Assembly (NCBI GenBank): GCA_024636105.1
Contig: JAGXHO010000126.1
Coordinates: forward strand, 1-7,178
Source of the DNA: Trueperaceae bacterium
GTDB lineage: Bacteria > Deinococcota > Deinococci > Deinococcales > Trueperaceae
Direction: 5' to 3'
Length of the DNA stretch: 7,178 nt
Part shown: positions 6,142-7,178 of the stretch, piece by piece
How positions within the stretch are numbered: position 1 is the stretch's first letter
Layout of the letters: every line of letters starts with the position of its first letter
Notes under the pieces: model-generated
What the model was told of the DNA's origin: nothing
Databases searched by the model: none
The model's input: only the letters and a program-made list of their open reading frames with translations
Program-made: the position numbers and the translations under genes

Positions 6142-7178
6142 CTAGTCCAGCCAGACGTCGACGTCGTATGGATCGACGTCCACGCGCACGGTCGCGCCCG
6201 GCAGCGGCCGCGCGTCCACCCAGGCCACCCGTTCGGCCAACGTCGCGTCGTCGGTGGCGCGCACGAACGCGTGGAGCGCGTACCGACCGCGGACCCGCGC
6301 GACGGCCGCCGGCGCCGGCCCGAGCAGGTCCTCGACCGGGACGCCGGCCGCGCGAAGGCGCTCGACGATCGCGTGGGCAGCGGCCTCGGCCCGACCGCGC
6401 TCGCGGTGGGTGACCTGCACGCGGGCCCAGCGCCGGAAGGGCGGGTACCCGAAGGCCTCGCGACGACGCGCGACGCCCACCAGCACGCCGTCGATGGCGC
6501 CGTCGAGGTCGTCCGCCACCCACGCCCGCCAGACCTCGTGGTCCGGTCGATGGACCTGCGCCACCAGCAGCGGCCGTCGATCGCCGCCGGCGAGGTCGGG
6601 CAGAGCGAGGAGCGTGCGAAGCGCGGACTCGGTCGCCCGCACGTCCTCGTGGTCGAGGAGAGCGTCGCCGGACGTGAGCGCGACCAGCGCCAGGTTCGGG
6701 AGCGACGGTGCCCGAAGCACCCCGGTCGTGCCGACGAGCGCGCCCGGGGCGCCCTCGAGGAGCGGCGTCGGGTCGTCGCGGCGATCGCGATCCCACTGCA
6801 CGACCACCAAATCGGGGACGGCCTTGGCCAACGACTCGGCGACCCACTCGGTTCCGGCGCCCGGGCGCGGCGCGAGGTCGCTGCCGCCGCAGGCGCTGCA
6901 GGCGACCGGCGCGCCGCGCTCGACGCCGCAGCGGTGGCAGCGCAAGCGCCCGATGCGCGCGTGCCACCGCAGCGGCAGGTCGCAGTTCGGGCACATCTCG
7001 ACTTCGCCACAGGCCCGGCAGCCGAGCGCGGCCGCGAACCCGCGCCGCGGCACGAGCACCACGGCCTGCCGATCGCGTTCGGCGACCTGCCGCAACAAGC
7101 GGACGATCGGCGCCGTCAGCGGCCACCCGGGTTCGGACCGCAGGTCGACGACGGCGGCGCGCGGGCGCGCCCGTGGCA
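6142..7178 (-). CDS. priA: PriA-like replication restart protein with degenerate helicase lobe (5' end outside window)
   Basis: C-terminal 344 residues of a PriA homologue, which recognises abandoned replication forks and helps reload the replisome. Numbered from the window edge, it shows the RRGF motif (44-47) and the complete PriA zinc module: four CxxC pairs at C53/C56, C62/C65, C80/C83 and C93/C96, binding two zinc ions. GTEWVAESL (108-116) follows. A C-terminal domain with FGYPPF precedes the ending VDVDPYDVDVWLD. The second helicase lobe is degraded: where active PriA has a GTQMxxKGxxFPxV motif V, this has GTTGVLRAPSLPNL (149-162), and the QVAGRAGR motif VI is replaced by sequence ending LPDLAGGDRR with no equivalent arginines. 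The segment before motif V is also shorter than usual. The first lobe with Walker A and B is outside the window. The frame runs to the window edge without a start; an internal TTG at 7098 is not the start. It is followed by smpB on the same strand. Confidence 0.93.
   Translation of the reverse strand, partial: PRARPRAAVVDLRSEPGWPLTAPIVRLLRQVAERDRQAVVLVPRRGFAAALGCRACGEVEMCPNCDLPLRWHARIGRLRCHRCGVERGAPVACSACGGSDLAPRPGAGTEWVAESLAKAVPDLVVVQWDRDRRDDPTPLLEGAPGALVGTTGVLRAPSLPNLALVALTSGDALLDHEDVRATESALRTLLALPDLAGGDRRPLLVAQVHRPDHEVWRAWVADDLDGAIDGVLVGVARRREAFGYPPFRRWARVQVTHRERGRAEAAAHAIVERLRAAGVPVEDLLGPAPAAVARVRGRYALHAFVRATDDATLAERVAWVDARPLPGATVRVDVDPYDVDVWLD

Noticed and set aside
6142..7098. PriA-like protein taken as a short gene starting at TTG 7098
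   Set aside because: The frame continues to the window edge with PriA-like sequence (VVDLRSEPGWPLTAPIV), so this is an internal codon of a gene cut by the window.
1..7178. Mobile element, CRISPR array, tRNA or rRNA, or a hidden defence system
   Set aside because: Read on both strands, the window is filled by seven housekeeping-type genes with 117 non-coding bases in total; no terminal repeats, spaced repeats or structural RNA genes were seen.

Overview
The window is very GC-rich and almost entirely coding: the only gaps between genes are 30, 36 and 51 bases. Two aminoacyl-tRNA synthetases, read against remembered Thermus sequences, look like the Deinococcota (Deinococcus-Thermus) forms. The PriA-like protein lacks helicase motifs, as has been reported for Deinococcus. 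The best guess is a high-GC member of Deinococcota, perhaps near Truepera or an uncultured relative. This placement is inferred from remembered family features, not from a search.

Left half, plus strand (1-3632): the 3' part of aspS (aspartyl-tRNA synthetase, cut by the window edge), a Cof-like HAD phosphatase whose GTG start overlaps the aspS stop, and a complete asnS (asparaginyl-tRNA synthetase). A TANNNT box just upstream of asnS, with no Shine-Dalgarno sequence, suggests its own leaderless promoter. The locus supplies charged tRNA for both Asp and Asn.

Right half, minus strand (3669-7178, read right to left): the C-terminal part of a PriA-like replication-restart protein, smpB (ribosome rescue), a secreted N-acetylmuramoyl-L-alanine amidase and a small membrane-anchored GerMN-like protein. 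The smpB/amidase junction is a GTGA overlap and the amidase/GerMN-like junction is an ATGA overlap, so these three genes form a translationally coupled operon. smpB has a good -10 box (TATCAT) close to its start and no Shine-Dalgarno sequence. The two halves converge on a 36-base gap that can fold into a GC-rich hairpin with a GCAA tetraloop.

Most of the window is conserved housekeeping sequence. I see no mobile element, CRISPR array, tRNA, rRNA or evident new defence or biosynthetic system. The points most worth attention are the degenerate helicase lobe of PriA, the two leaderless-type promoters, and the coupling of a ribosome-rescue gene to cell-wall genes.
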